64,000 nucleotides of DNA, taken from Luscinia megarhynchos (Eukaryota > Chordata > Aves > Passeriformes > Turdidae). Under the pieces are notes generated by a model that made no database searches, was not told the DNA's origin, and saw nothing but the letters and a program-made list of their open reading frames with translations. A program made the position numbers and the translations under genes. The stretch covers positions 37,489,406-37,553,405 of the forward strand of contig JAPFBE010000002.1 in assembly GCA_034336665.1 (NCBI GenBank). Direction: 5' to 3'. Positions 13,230-25,417 of this stretch are shown in pieces (positions within the stretch are counted from its first letter, which is position 1; each line of letters begins with the position of its first letter).

Positions 13230-13860
13230 ACAGACCCCATGACCCTCCTGTGCAATCGATTTCAGTGTCTCAGCATGTCTACACTTATTTGTTTATTCTG
13301 TCTCCTTTACTGCAATTTAAGCCACTATTTTATCTCCCATCCATCACAGACACAGTGAGGAGGTTATTTCTTGCTACAGAAGCCTGTGTTTTTGAAAATG
13401 TCCCTTTACATCTCCCCTCAGGATCTGAAGAGCTCTGAATTCCTCAGCTGCCCCTCACAGGCCACACATTCTCTACAGCTCTGAGACATCTTGCCACCCC
13501 TGTCCACCCAGCTGCCCCCTGCTCTAGTTCCAACATGTGATGCTCAAAACTGGACACCCCATTCCAGCTGAGGCCTTGCAAACACATTTCAAAGAGGAAG
13601 GGTTGCTTCCCATGTCTTGCAGGATCTACTCCTGTTTATGCACCAGAACATGACATTTTTCTATATAGCCTGGGATTGTTGACTCATGTTTAACTTGTGA
13701 TCCTCAAGAACATCAGATCCTTTCCTAAACTGGCCAGGTTTCTAGCTCCACAACCTCAGCTGTGACACATTACTCCTACCTAACAGCACAAGCATTCCTC
13801 CTGAGCTTTGCCTTAATCTTTCTGATGTGCTAAGATCAATACCTGATCAGGACCTTTCTC
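13230..13860 (-). mobile_element. Old, diverged CR1-like LINE fragment, antisense
   Basis: Read on the plus strand, the order of blocks follows an antisense CR1: 'tttcagtgtctcagc', 'tttaagccac', 'tcccctcaggatctgaagag', 'gctcaaaactggacacccca', 'ttgactcatgtttaact' and 'aacatcagatcc'. Many substitutions and small gaps show it is older than the other copies. The boundaries are approximate. Confidence 0.7.
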
Positions 13861-16800
13861 TCAGCCAAGTATGCAAGGACTCCCATTTTGGTGTAACCTG
13901 TGAGTGAACAGGGTTTTGGTTTTTTTAAAAACCACAATTGCCTTTCCATGCTACCCTCCCAGCTGCCATCCTCAGTCCCCTGTAGAAAATAACTGTGCAC
14001 CCCTGCAGAAACATCTTCCACTGTGTCCCAGAGCAGGCTCACTCCTGCACCCTGCCCATGCCCCTCTTTCCCCTCTAAGCATCTTCCACCTGTCTGAAGT
14101 TACACTTGAATAATAATAAATTGTGGGACTTTCTTCTCTCCTCTCCATGGGGAGGCTGGAGAGGCAACAGCAGAAAGCAGGCTCAAACTGTAGTGCCTTG
14201 CAGATGACTCTTAAGAGTTTAGACCTTGCCTACTGTAGCTGAACAGTGGTTTCAAAAAATCCCAGGCTTCTAGGTCAGGTTGTGATAAGTAACCTTCAAC
14301 AATTATAACACCCACCTCTATTTGCTTTGAACATTCCTCCTGCACCAAACCACTGCAATTTTCCAGGATTTAAAAATCCTCAAACTTTCCACAAACATCT
14401 TTAGAACCGCTCTCAATCCTCGCCCGTCTGTAGCTCGGAGCAAGCCTGGTGCTGATCTGCTCAGGTTTTGGCAGCAAAAGTTCACACTGCTGGCATTGTG
14501 CTCAATGTGCTGGGAGATGCATCACCCATCACTGCATCATTACAATACCTTCTCCAACATCAAAATGGGCTTTAGATGTGCTGCAAATGGCAGCCAGGGG
14601 AAGTGCTGCAGTGCCTGTTAACATATATGTGTATTAATGTGTGTGTAATGAAAGCAGTCATTACATGTAAAACTACAGTGTGGCAGCAAGAGGAGGAGAC
14701 TTAACAGCTGTGCTAAGCCAAACATTCATTTTTGGGTTTAGTATCTCCCTTTTTTGGGAGGAAGGAGGGTAGACTCCGGGTTAATTCCCTGCCCATGCTT
14801 CAAAAGCATTTAAAAACAAAATAAACCACAATGAACTTTTAGCTAAACTTCCTTTAATCATATTTAGAATCTCACATACCACTTGTTTTGCTAAAGCATG
14901 GCAAGTGGCACAGAGAGAGGAGGAATTTTGCATTCTCTGAAAATGTCCCTGTGGAGAGGAAAGGAGAGGAAATGAGAGGATAGGAAGAAGGCAGTACATG
15001 TGAGTATCACTTAAAGGCCAGGGCTATTGGACAGAAGCAAAAGACTTGACCTAGCATGACATGAGAAGGGAACACAGACCACAGGAGGACAACTGAAATA
15101 AGAGAGAGGGGGAAATTCCAGCTTGCATCCAAGGACTGGGACTTATAAAAGCAATGAGTGTTCCTAAGTAAAGAAAAACTAAAACCAAACCTATGTTGTT
15201 TTTTTCTTCCTGCACCATGTAACCAAGATCTCTTTGCTGGCCAGAACTGGCTTTGTGAGCTGTGTCAAGTGTAACTAAAGCTAAGTGCAGTTACACTTCC
15301 ATGCACTGCTCTGACATCAGGACAGCACAGCTGGCCCATTTGCTTCCTTCAGGGAAGGCATGGAAAACTGTGTTGCAGATTTCTTTCCCTACTGCCAGGG
15401 ATGATGCACAGTCCCCATCCAATCCTAGGGACACCTCAGAAAGCAGAGCAGGCAGCCAGCAGCCTTCTCACAGACAATCTTAAAATTTAAAGAGAAAACT
15501 ATAATAGGGAAAAATATATTAATAAATGGTGATGGAAGCCTGCTGTAGGATACAAGATGCTGAACTAAGTTTTGAAGCAATACTAATCTGGAATTCTCCA
15601 CAAGAAGAATAAAGCCTGCAGCAAGGCATGTTCTAATAAAATACCAAGGAACAAATCTTGACTCAATAAAGATACTGTCCTCATAGATTTCACCTTATCT
15701 GCATAAAGATCATTAAAAAAATACTGTCTTGCAAAACTGTCATGCAAAATATGGCCACTGGGAAACTAAGCGTGCTTTTCTGCATGTACAAATGCTTTAA
15801 TTAACACTAACAATAGCTAATGATATTTAATCACCTGTCAAAAAAAAAATCATTGTCCCAGATGTCCTTGTAGATGAGAAAACTCTGAAAAGCAGACATA
15901 AAATGTTCCAAGACCAACAAGATCCTCCCTCAAGTCTGCTACCTTCCCCTTTCACACAGAGGCAATGTATTCTTGTCCTTAGGAAATAAAAAAGGGGGGC
16001 TAATCCAAGCAAGGTTAAAACAGGAGCAAAGGCAAGAGGGAACTCTGGCCTCTGAGGCAGCCTGCAGCTGATCTAGCCATGGTACAGCTCTTCCCACCAC
16101 TTAACCCATAAATAACTCAGGTCCTGTGAGCTAAGCACATCCCTGTCTCATCTCCACTGTGCTCAGTATCACACTGCTGCCAAAGGATGCAGAGAAAGCA
16201 GGCACAGGCCTGAGGCTTAGCTAAGAGAGGAGGACATGAGAAATCAAAGGGCATGACAGAAGTTGCTGGACATAAAAGAGTGAAGGGGGAAGCATAAAAA
16301 AATGCTATAGAGCATGCCCAGAAGAATTGCTGGAATTCACAGGTACCTATGGTAGGGATACATGAGCAAGGGTCAAACATCAGAGAGCTCTGAAGGGGAA
16401 GCATTGGGGTCTCTTGGGTGAGAACAACCTTGCAAGGCCAGCACTGTCTAGAAAACTCAACCAGTAACTCTGTCTAAGGTCCAAACTAGCATGGTAGCCT
16501 TGGGACATTTGAGTACGGACTTGGCAAAACCAGGAATGCAATGCAAGGAAAAAGCAGGGCCAACCACGAGGAGACAAAGAGAAAGGGAAGAGGTGAATGC
16601 ATCTGCAGGATGGATTTGATTCAGGATGCACGTGAGAAAGGTGAGGAAAGTGACCAGCCCCATGTAAGCACATGATCACCACAGCCCAGGGCATCTTCTG
16701 AACTGCAGTCCTATTTTCTGTGGAGGAGTGTGCACCGAGGATGGAGCTCTCTGTGCTGCCCCAGCTGTGTGAGCTGCTGTTTGTGAATGCAGGTGCTGCT

Positions 16801-18471
16801 CCAGGTGCTGCCCTTCACCTCCTCTGCTCCTCGGCTGAGCGGCTGCTCGGTGAGATCTGCATCTCTGGAATGAATGCTCAGCATCTCATCCTGGGCTGTG
16901 AAGCCAGGAACTACAGCAGCCTTGTATCTAGCAGATTAGAAAAGTGTAATCCCTTTAGCCTTGAAGCCAATCCACTGGATTTGGCTTCCCTTAATATGTT
17001 CCCACCTTACAAAATCTCCTTTCTGTCTCCATTCTTACTAAAGCTGAAATTCATTTGGGAAAAAAACTCGTTTTAAAAGAAATTAACCAAGCTGTGTAAT
17101 TTTCATGCTTCTAAATTATTCTGATTCTGAATTCTGCTAATGCTTTACAAAAAATATGCTATCTTGTGAATTTTCAGTAATTTGCCATAACTTTAAAGTC
17201 CAGCATGAATACGACTGACTCCATTGCCACACAATTGACTTCTTTTAGGTTATAGATTTTTGTCCTTTTAAAAGACAGTATTAACAGGTAAAAGTAGTAC
17301 AGAATCACACAGCACAGCAAGGCCTCTCTTAATTACATACTTGCAACCTCTGCCCTATCTCTGGGCAGGCTCTCACTTCAATATTTGGGCAACTCAACTG
17401 ACTTTACAGCAGGAAACTGTTCATTTTACCTTTAAAGCCATTTTCACAGTTGTTTTTTAAGTCAGAAATTGAGAATGAGACTCACATATTAAATGCAACC
17501 ATTGAAACTGAAAATGAACAATAACAAACAAAGGCCTCCTGGGCTCAAAATTTTGATACAGAAGCAGCATCCAATTTTACATTCAAGTTCCTTGAAGTTT
17601 GCTTCAAATCAGCCTTGCTACTGATTCAGAGAGCCCCAGGTACTGAAGACACAGATGCTGCAATCACAAAGCTCCCTTGCTGCTTTCATTCCTCTTCTCC
17701 ATTCTCAGAGTTTCTAGCAGAATCGAATGCTTTTCATTTTCTAGTTCCTTTCTTTTGCACATAACACTGTAAAACTCTGCTTCTCCTAAACCCTTTACTT
17801 GAGCTTTTTGTTTGCCTGACCCATTTTTTTCCTGAGTTCTTCCTTCCTGTTTGACTCCTATATTCCTACTGATGAGGAAGACTGCTCAGAGGCACTGTGA
17901 TGCTGGCTCTGCTGCTCGCCAGCAAGGTCTGAATATTCTGAATATTGTCCCCTGGAGATGAAAAGCAGCAGCCCCTCTGTCATCTGTTTAGGTACTGAGT
18001 TCATTACTATGCAATTACACAATTAAAAGAGCACTGGAGAGTCATTAATGATTTGTATTTCCACTTCTCTAAAGAAAACAAAATTGCAGAAATTGGTAAT
18101 GGCAGGTAAGCTACTGTGATTATAACTCCAGCACAGAGTGTTATGGGTTTAGGGAGGAAAGAGTAACTTATAAATTATTAGCTTCTTATCCGGAGTTTAA
18201 TTGCATTAGATCAGTACTTCCTACTTCTAATTAGGTGTGGCTAATTCTTTCACTCTCGTTTGACTCAGAAAGTAGATGTTTTTCATTGCCTCAGTTAAAA
18301 AAAAATGGTGTTTTTTATAACCCATCCACATAAGACATTGATAAGCCAGGAGGTTTTCCAAACTGTTCCTGTATGAAACATCTGCTCTTGTGTAATCCTA
18401 AGCATCATTTTCCCATGATAAGCTGCAGATTTTGCCAGTTTTAAAGAAAAAGGTCATAGTACTAGTGCTAC

Positions 18472-18511
18472 GAAAGGAAAAGGAAGAGGAAAGGGAAGAG
18501 GAAAAGAAGGA
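18472..18511 (+). repeat. 40-base pure purine tract
   Basis: Only A and G occur over 40 bases, made of GGAAAA/GGAAGA-like units, and the A-rich purine bias continues to about 18536. Such homopurine tracts can form triplex (H-DNA) structures. Confidence 0.9.
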
Positions 18512-21500
18512 TGAAAATGGAAAAGAAAAAAAAATAAATCAAGCACATTACACAGATAGTACATTCATGGCAGAAATAAAATTGTGGTGGCAATTTGAAA
18601 ACAGAACCCTAGGGCACTTCCACGGGTTCCAACAGCCAGAGCTCAACATTCATCTTTTAAACTGGCAGATTCCTCAGTTCTGAGAGGGTGTGATGATTAA
18701 GGCAGTCATCATAAATGCTTCTTCTACTAGTGACAAATTAGATTTCTTCTAAAGAGATAAAGGCAACAGATCACACAAGATAAAGTGCCACCAAACCCAA
18801 AGGAGTATCCCACAGCCATTAGAAAGCTGTTATGCAAAAAAACCCACAAAACAAAGAAGTAACATTGGGTCAGGCTGGTGGAACTTCATATCTCCACCAA
18901 TCTGTCTGCCAAGTCTGCCAAGATTCTAACTGAAGGGGAAAAAAAACATCTTTAGAAAAGCTGGATGGAAGATAAAGGTGTTTTTTTTTAAAATCTCTTC
19001 TTCCTGTTCAAAACTGAAAGTATATTACATGCATAAATTAAAAGCAACATGCAAGTTATTACAGACATGCTTGTACTTTCTGTAGCAAGATACTCATATC
19101 TCAGGGGACAGTGCACAGGGAGGCCTGACACGTGAACTTCACAATTAAATTCAGATTAACACTTGTGAAATCAGCTCTGTGAAAGTAAGTTGTTTTGCTT
19201 TAAAGCACAGTCATGAAACAGTCATTAGTAAGTGCTTGAGAACAGCATTTACTCTGTAGCTTTATTACTGGAAATGATTCATACCAATGGAAGAACTCCA
19301 ACTGAATTATCTGCTGGGTTTTAGTTTTTTGTTTGTTTGTTGTAGCTTCTTCTAGTGATGCAGTGGCAATAAGGACAACAGGACATGCACTGAGGAAGGG
19401 AAACTCTGGCCAGTCACTTCAAGGTACAACAGTAAGTAGAAAACAAGGAAAGCTGAACAAGGTGTTCATGATCACCACACACTACTTTGCCATGTACTGC
19501 AGTAGGTAGACAGAAAAGTGTGGTCCACCTCTTTACATGTTTCTTCTGATCTGATTTGACTAGGATTGTTTTTTTCCAAAAGCTGCATCCTTCTACGTGC
19601 CTTCTGGGAAGCAGGACTGATTTTCCTGCAGGTTCTTCGACACAAAAATTTGGGAGCAGCATAAGAGTACTGTGATTTTCTAAGCATGTGCAGTTTGACC
19701 ACAACATGGGGAAAAAGTATTTATTCCAAAACAGTTCAAAAATCTCCATCCTCACAATGTAGCAAAAGTCTGGCTGGGGTGCAGTTAGTTCAAGCTGGTT
19801 CTCAAGGCTTCATGGCTAACACATGAAACTTCTGTCTTAACAAAAGAAGCTAGTCCTGGTGGATCAAAGCACAACACACAGAGTCTGAGGCCAATTAAAA
19901 AACACATTTCCTAATTTATGTCCATTAACGCTGGTCTGTAGCAGCTCTGGCATCAGCAGTGTCTTTAGCTGCCATTAGCAATGCTGCAATGACAGCATTT
20001 CCCTACAAGTCTGTTTTCCTTGGTTCTCCATTGCAGACTAATAGGAAAACCTCTCATTGCCAACAGTCTTTCCTGAGGTCTGGCGTGTTCGGTGAGATGG
20101 ATGTACATCAAGACTTCTCTCCTTTGAGGTACGGTAGGAGCCTGCCTGCTTGATAAACAAACCGAAAAGACTCATCCTCTGAAAAGAGATGATTGCAGTG
20201 CTGATCTGTCTCCTCTCTCAGAGAGCCCCATCTCACCAGCTTTGATGCCTGAGAAGCAGGTGATATACTCGGTTTCATTTTCATTCTCATTCATTTTTCC
20301 CCTGCTGCCTTTGATGCTCCCCAGCTCATTCCTTGCCAGCACCTGAAGTTCCATTTTCAAAATTACTTGCAAGCTGAAGAGCCATCTTCTGCAGTGCTCA
20401 TCCAGAGGAACAAAAAATCTCATTTGATATCACCAAGACATAATAGATGCTTTGTTGCCATCCATAACGTGAGAAAACAATCCTCCTCTTGGTCAGTTTG
20501 CACATGAGTTCAATGATAACAGGGTCCAGAAGGACTTAATTCCTTTCCTTTACGTATGCAAATCCCTGACTGCCAGCTTCAGAAATGCATTATAGAACCT
20601 GATCCCTTTGTTCACTTTGCCTGTGACTCACATCAACTAGAGAAAAATAGCTGAAAGTTTGAAGAAAAAGCCCACACTAAAACAATATATAAAAAATGGC
20701 AACAGTTTCAGTATTGTATTTCAAGTATAATATTTCAGTATTCAATATTAGTCATTAGTTTGCATGCCAGGGCCTGTCTGGGGCTGAAAAGTGATATATT
20801 TCAGCTTGTGTTACAGATGTGGTGGCATCAGCTTTTCAATTCCCCCAGCAGTTCCTGGGGGGAGAGGACATGGGATTATGGTTATTACAAGGCAAAGGTA
20901 ATTCCCTTGCAAATCCAAACACACAGAGTGTAGAGCCAGGCCTGAGCCCTGCTAGGGAAGACCTGGTTTCCAGCTTTATTAAGCACAGGAGGAAGGTGTG
21001 CAGAGAGGTGATCAAAAGATACCCTCAGCCAGCTTGTACCAATTAATTCTCCAGCACATGGAAGAAGTGATTCCATGCTGGACTTCAGACCAGTGTAATT
21101 TCTCCAACACCTATCACTATACTCAAACTCCTCCTCCAACCCCCCCAAGTTGATGCAAGGATAGTGTTTACCACCTGTAATCAAATTACAGAAGTTTGTA
21201 AGTGTATGCTGGGCTTGTAAAGAGAACAGGGTGGAGAAAGTTTGCACATACAGCTCAATGGCTATCCCTGAGAAGGTTTCATTTGGATTAAAAAGGTGTT
21301 ACCTCCTTTAAGGAATTTTCAAGGCTTAAAAAAACCCCCACAAACTTCCCTGTGTATATTTAGAACACATTTAAAATGTGTTGACTTAGAATGACTGTGT
21401 AACATGCTCTTCGGTAAAAACTGTGCAGCATTTCCTCATGAGGAACTCTTAGGTAAAGTAATTCAGTCATTCAGTGCATAAACACTCACATACTAGGGCC

Positions 21501-22806
21501 ATCAAGCTCCTACATTGAGTTTGTGCCTATGAACTACCAGAGGATTCCTGCAGCACCACAAAACTAAGATGTAGTATTGATTTCTCTTTGACAGAGCTTC
21601 CCCAATATTTTAAATAAAAATTGCTACTGCGTTTAACAGACTTAACCAAACATTTTCCAGTTTTCTTCTCTCTCCCCTCTCTACATGTAAACTGATTTCA
21701 GCTACAGAGTTTTGTGCTGCTTCAAACAAAAAATTGTAATCTTAGCATCACAAGACCTCTATTACTTGTTAAAAACAAATTTGTGAGTTACAACTGTGCT
21801 AATTTTAAGAAAAGAATTTGCCAACGTGCTTTTTAATATTTAAAGTAACTCTTTTATACTACCATGTTCAACGAGATACCACCCATATCCACCACTGTTC
21901 AGGTTGTAAGCTGCACAGGTGAGCAGGAGTCAGAGAGGAAAGAGGCAGATCTGCTCCCTCTTCCCAGCTATGTCTAGAGGAAGGAAGGACAGACACTGAT
22001 CTCTCCTTACCTAGCTGATTGCTCCATGACTCGGCTGTTCAGATTCCTGCAGACAGCAGGGAAGATGAGGGATGAACAAGTGGAAGGAGTGCAGAATGTG
22101 TGGGCTCCTTCTCCTGAGAAGCAGAATGACAAGTGCTTCCCTCGAGGCGACACACACAAGCTGCAGAACACACAGGGCTGTTCTTCACCAATGTGCCTGA
22201 GGCTTTTTAACACTTACAGGACCGGCTGGGCCTTGGGCTGTCTTTTCTTGCAGTCTGTCAGGGAATGGATCCCTTGTTCAGTGCACCTTCAGCAACAAAC
22301 CACAGCACACATAACACAGGATGAGGTGGAACACTGGCAACAAACCATGGAAGCTGACAAGGTTACATAACAAGAATGATACTGTACAATGAACGTAGGT
22401 GTGTAAATAAAGCACCATTGCCCCACATTTTAATGTGAGTATTCAAAAAATCCTCATCCAGAATGCTTTCAGAGCAGCAGCTAAACTAGACTTATATTCC
22501 AGTGGCTCCAACAAAGTTTCTCTTTCTTCTTTTCTTAAATAAAATGCTGCTGAAATAGAGGAAGACTAGTCTGGGGAAACTGAAATCAGCCTCTGAGATT
22601 ACACACCTTAGGCTTACTCTGGCATTTCCACATCTCAGTGCACAATTGCTTTATTGTCTTCCCCTCTCTGTACTGGAAACATTGATCCACCACAGCATTA
22701 GTAACTACAAGGGAAATCTGTTACAAGCATATCTACCCACCCTCCCCCCGAATCTTTCAAAAATAAATAATGCATCATAATAACCAGATCAACAAGATTG
22801 ACATTA

Positions 22807-22812
22807 TTTATT
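22807..22812 (-). terminator. Candidate poly(A) signal AATAAA, distal
   Basis: This canonical hexamer on the minus strand lies about 1.27 kb after the short-isoform stop codon, at the end of a strongly AT-rich block. Use of the site is not shown by the sequence. Confidence 0.35.
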
Positions 22813-23474
22813 TGTACTTAGCACATACAGGAAAGATCAAAACAAATAATAAAAGATAGCATTTGTAAACAAATGTATTTCACAAAAAGTAATAAACTAT
22901 CAAATTTGCTCTGAAAAAATTAGTTATAGCCATTTATAAATGTGTATTTATCAAAATCAAGTTAAAAAACTACTTCATTTTGAAAACATCTCAAATGAAG
23001 ATTCATTCATTCCAACAACTTCAGAGAGACCACAGATGTAAGGCCTAACTAAAACAAATGCACAAGTGAAGATGGCACTGAGATTTTTGGTTTAAAGATA
23101 ACAAAAAAGTCTGCAAGTGATCAAAATACCAGCCAGTCCAATTCAAAGTCCTAGGTCTGTAAAATATACATTCAACTTCACAAATGTCTAACTTAAAAAA
23201 GACAGAGCTATTCCACTGGAATGTGCTCATTTTTTAATGTACTGATTAAATGTTGTGTTTTCGAACCCACTCAGAGAGAAGTTATTAGTAGGTAGTTTCA
23301 TGTAATTATAAAGTTCACTTTCATAATCACATTAAAAATAAGATGACAGCAGCACCCTTTTAGCAAGGATTAATTTTTAACATTCTTGCCTTTATAGCAG
23401 CAGGTATGGTATTGGGGAATGCTATCAATATAATCAGTAAGTACAAAAAAAAAAGATATACATACTCTGTGAAA

Positions 23475-23480
23475 TTTATT
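23475..23480 (-). terminator. Candidate poly(A) signal AATAAA, proximal
   Basis: This canonical hexamer on the minus strand lies about 600 bases after the short-isoform stop codon. It is followed within 30 bases by a T-rich stretch (minus strand) that could serve as the downstream element. Confidence 0.4.
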
Positions 23481-24078
23481 ACAGTTTTCTTTCCCTATAC
23501 TTGTTTTCAAAGTTAGGTAAGCACCTCTATTTTCTTCTGCAGAACGCAAAAATTAGAAACAAATGACATCCAAACCTATGACTGCCTCAGTAGGCTCCCT
23601 TTGTTGGTGGCCCACAAGCCAATTTGATTGCTAGTATGAATTCTGGTTTTTTCCTCCCTCCAATCTCCTATTTGCATGCCAACTGAAAAATAAGGTCCTC
23701 AAACTTCATCTATCAATTTGACTCAAAAGAAACAAGGCAATAAAAATAACTAAGGCACAAATGTCTGATCTTCAACAGCAGGCAGAGGGTCACAGATTTG
23801 AAACTAGGGTAGAATGAAAACTCCCAGAAGTATTTCTGGTCTTGGGGCACTGAAAATTCTTACCAGAATTCAAAACAGGTTTTTCAAGATTTTCTTTTTT
23901 TTAACAAAGATATGGAAAACACTTTTCCCAAGAATGTCCACGAACACTAAACAAAGATGGATGTACATACAAAGACACACACTTTATGCACAATACACTT
24001 TGAACATACTGCAGACAGACAAGGACCATGGAATGCAATGATGTCTAAGATGGCAGGTGAAATGAAGATGGCTCTTTT

Positions 24079-24226
24079 TCAGAGAGTCGTCATGAGTTTA
24101 TCTTGGTACATCATGCTTTGGACTCCTCCTAAATTCTTCTGGTTCTGTTCCTGGATATACCGTAAATTGCTGTCCTCTCCACTTGTGGGGGGTTTCCAAT
24201 AGGGCCTGTCATCATGATAGGGTGGC
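24079..24226 (-). CDS. EPB41L4B: EPB41L4B alternative last exon (short-isoform C-terminus)
   Basis: A 148-nt coding segment follows an acceptor (ctgtgcaaatggtacag) and continues the frame left open by exon 15. It completes Arg and then gives 48 codons, starting PPYHDDRPYWKPPTSGEDSN and ending MMYQDKLMTTL before TGA at 24081-24079. The acceptor has a poor pyrimidine tract but a good upstream branch-point-like ctaac, which fits a regulated, alternatively used exon. Mammalian EHM2 is known in a short form with a different C-terminus after the same linker. I believe this is the bird equivalent but cannot align it here. The tail lacks the long C-terminal region encoded by exons 16 onward. I see no known domain in it; it is hydrophilic with several Tyr, Gln and Met. 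Confidence 0.82.
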
Positions 24227-25024
24227 CTGTACCATTTGCACAGTTATTGGTTAGTGAGGAATGGAAGTCAACTTAGGAGTGCTACACAACAACATGAGCT
24301 CATCCTGCAAGTGCTAAGCATGCACACGGAGCTACAGCACAGGAAAGAAATGGGGACAGACCTACAGGTCTGATGCTGAAGCTGCTGAAGCAACAGGGAA
24401 TCTTTCAGCTGATTTCAAAAGGCTTTCAATCAGAGCTCAATCATTAAAAACCCTCTCTGTCTGCAATGTTATAGACAAGTGTACTACATCAACGCTCCAG
24501 AGTTCCAAAGGAGTGGTGGGGAAGAGGCAGGAGGAGGCTACAGGAAAGCTAAATTTGTACAACAAAATAGTAAAATAAAACATATCATGCAAAAAGCTGA
24601 GCTCATGAAAGTACATCCTTAAAGTGCAAAGGGTTAAGAAAGGCAATCCTATTATGAATGAAAATTGCTATTCTGTAGTTGTTGCCATTCCTTTGGCCCT
24701 GGTGCAGTTAACTAACACTAAAGCAGCCTGTAATTTACAGAGTTGCATTTTCTTAAGAACACCCCCAGACTACAGCTAATACAGGTAATACAGGTAATTC
24801 CCTGAGACTTGCAGAAGTACTACAAGGAATATATCTTTTTCCTTACTTGTTCATTACTTATTGCTGCTTAGAGATGCTAACTTCAACCATTCCTACAGTG
24901 CCCCCTGAATCACTGCAGTGGAGTGGGGAATAAATAAAACAACAATTTTGAACACTATGTAGGAAACCACGACATTTAACATTACCTTATTACCAAATTG
25001 AAGTTGCAATTATTATATATACGG

Positions 25025-25232
25025 AAGAAATTCTTTTCTGTGAGGGTGGTGAGGCACTGAAACAGGTTGCACAGAGAAGCTGTGGATGCTCCATCCCTGG
25101 AAGTGTTCAAAGCCAGGTTGGATGGGGCTTTGGGCCACCTGGTCTAGTGGAAGGTGTCCCTGCCCATGGCAGGGGGTTGGAACCAGATGGTCTTTAAGGT
25201 CTCTTCCAACCCAAGACTTTCTACGATTCTGG
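25025..25232 (+). mobile_element. CR1 LINE 3' fragment, sense, relatively young
   Basis: Clear CR1 3' blocks are present in order: 'gaggcactgaaacaggttgc', 'gatgctccatccctggaagt', 'tgggccacctggtctagtgg', 'ggtgtccctgcccatggcag' and 'aaggtctcttccaaccc', ending ctacgattctgg. The good match to the common avian form suggests a fairly recent insertion. Confidence 0.93.
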
Positions 25233-25367
25233 TAAGTTTTTTTTATAGTAGCAGAAACACAGGCAAGGTTTAGATTCTACTTTTTTTTTTAAAATATATT
25301 AGAAAGTTATATAATGACAGCTGTTAATTGGAATTAGTTTTTTTTGGAAGGTTAAATATTAAGCTAA

Positions 25368-25417
25368 CTGCAAACAATTTCACTGAAAGAATCTGCAAAC
25401 AATTTCAGTGAAAGAAT
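25368..25417. repeat. Tandem duplication, 25-base unit x2
   Basis: Bases 25368-25392 and 25393-25417 are the same 25-mer (ctgcaaacaatttca or g, then tgaaagaat) with one c/g difference. The duplication lies about 140 bases beyond the end of a CR1 fragment. Confidence 0.95.

Larger units (their letters stand above)
9425..22789 (-). other. EPB41L4B: EPB41L4B intron 15, long-isoform-only part
   Basis: About 13.4 kb lies between the short-isoform 3' end and exon 16. It contains two CR1 fragments (9807-10122 and 13230-13860), a 40-base pure purine tract at 18472-18511, and a TAAT-rich, AP-1-containing patch near 18.0-18.3 kb. Many small ORFs are present, none with recognisable similarity. Confidence 0.8.
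22790..24078 (-). other. EPB41L4B: Probable 3' UTR of the short EPB41L4B transcript
   Basis: AT-rich sequence follows the TGA of the alternative last exon. It has no coding exon signals and contains AATAAA on the minus strand at 23480-23475 and again at 22812-22807, with ATTAAA at 23238-23233. The lower boundary is inferred from the last of these signals and could be wrong by several hundred bases. Confidence 0.45.
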
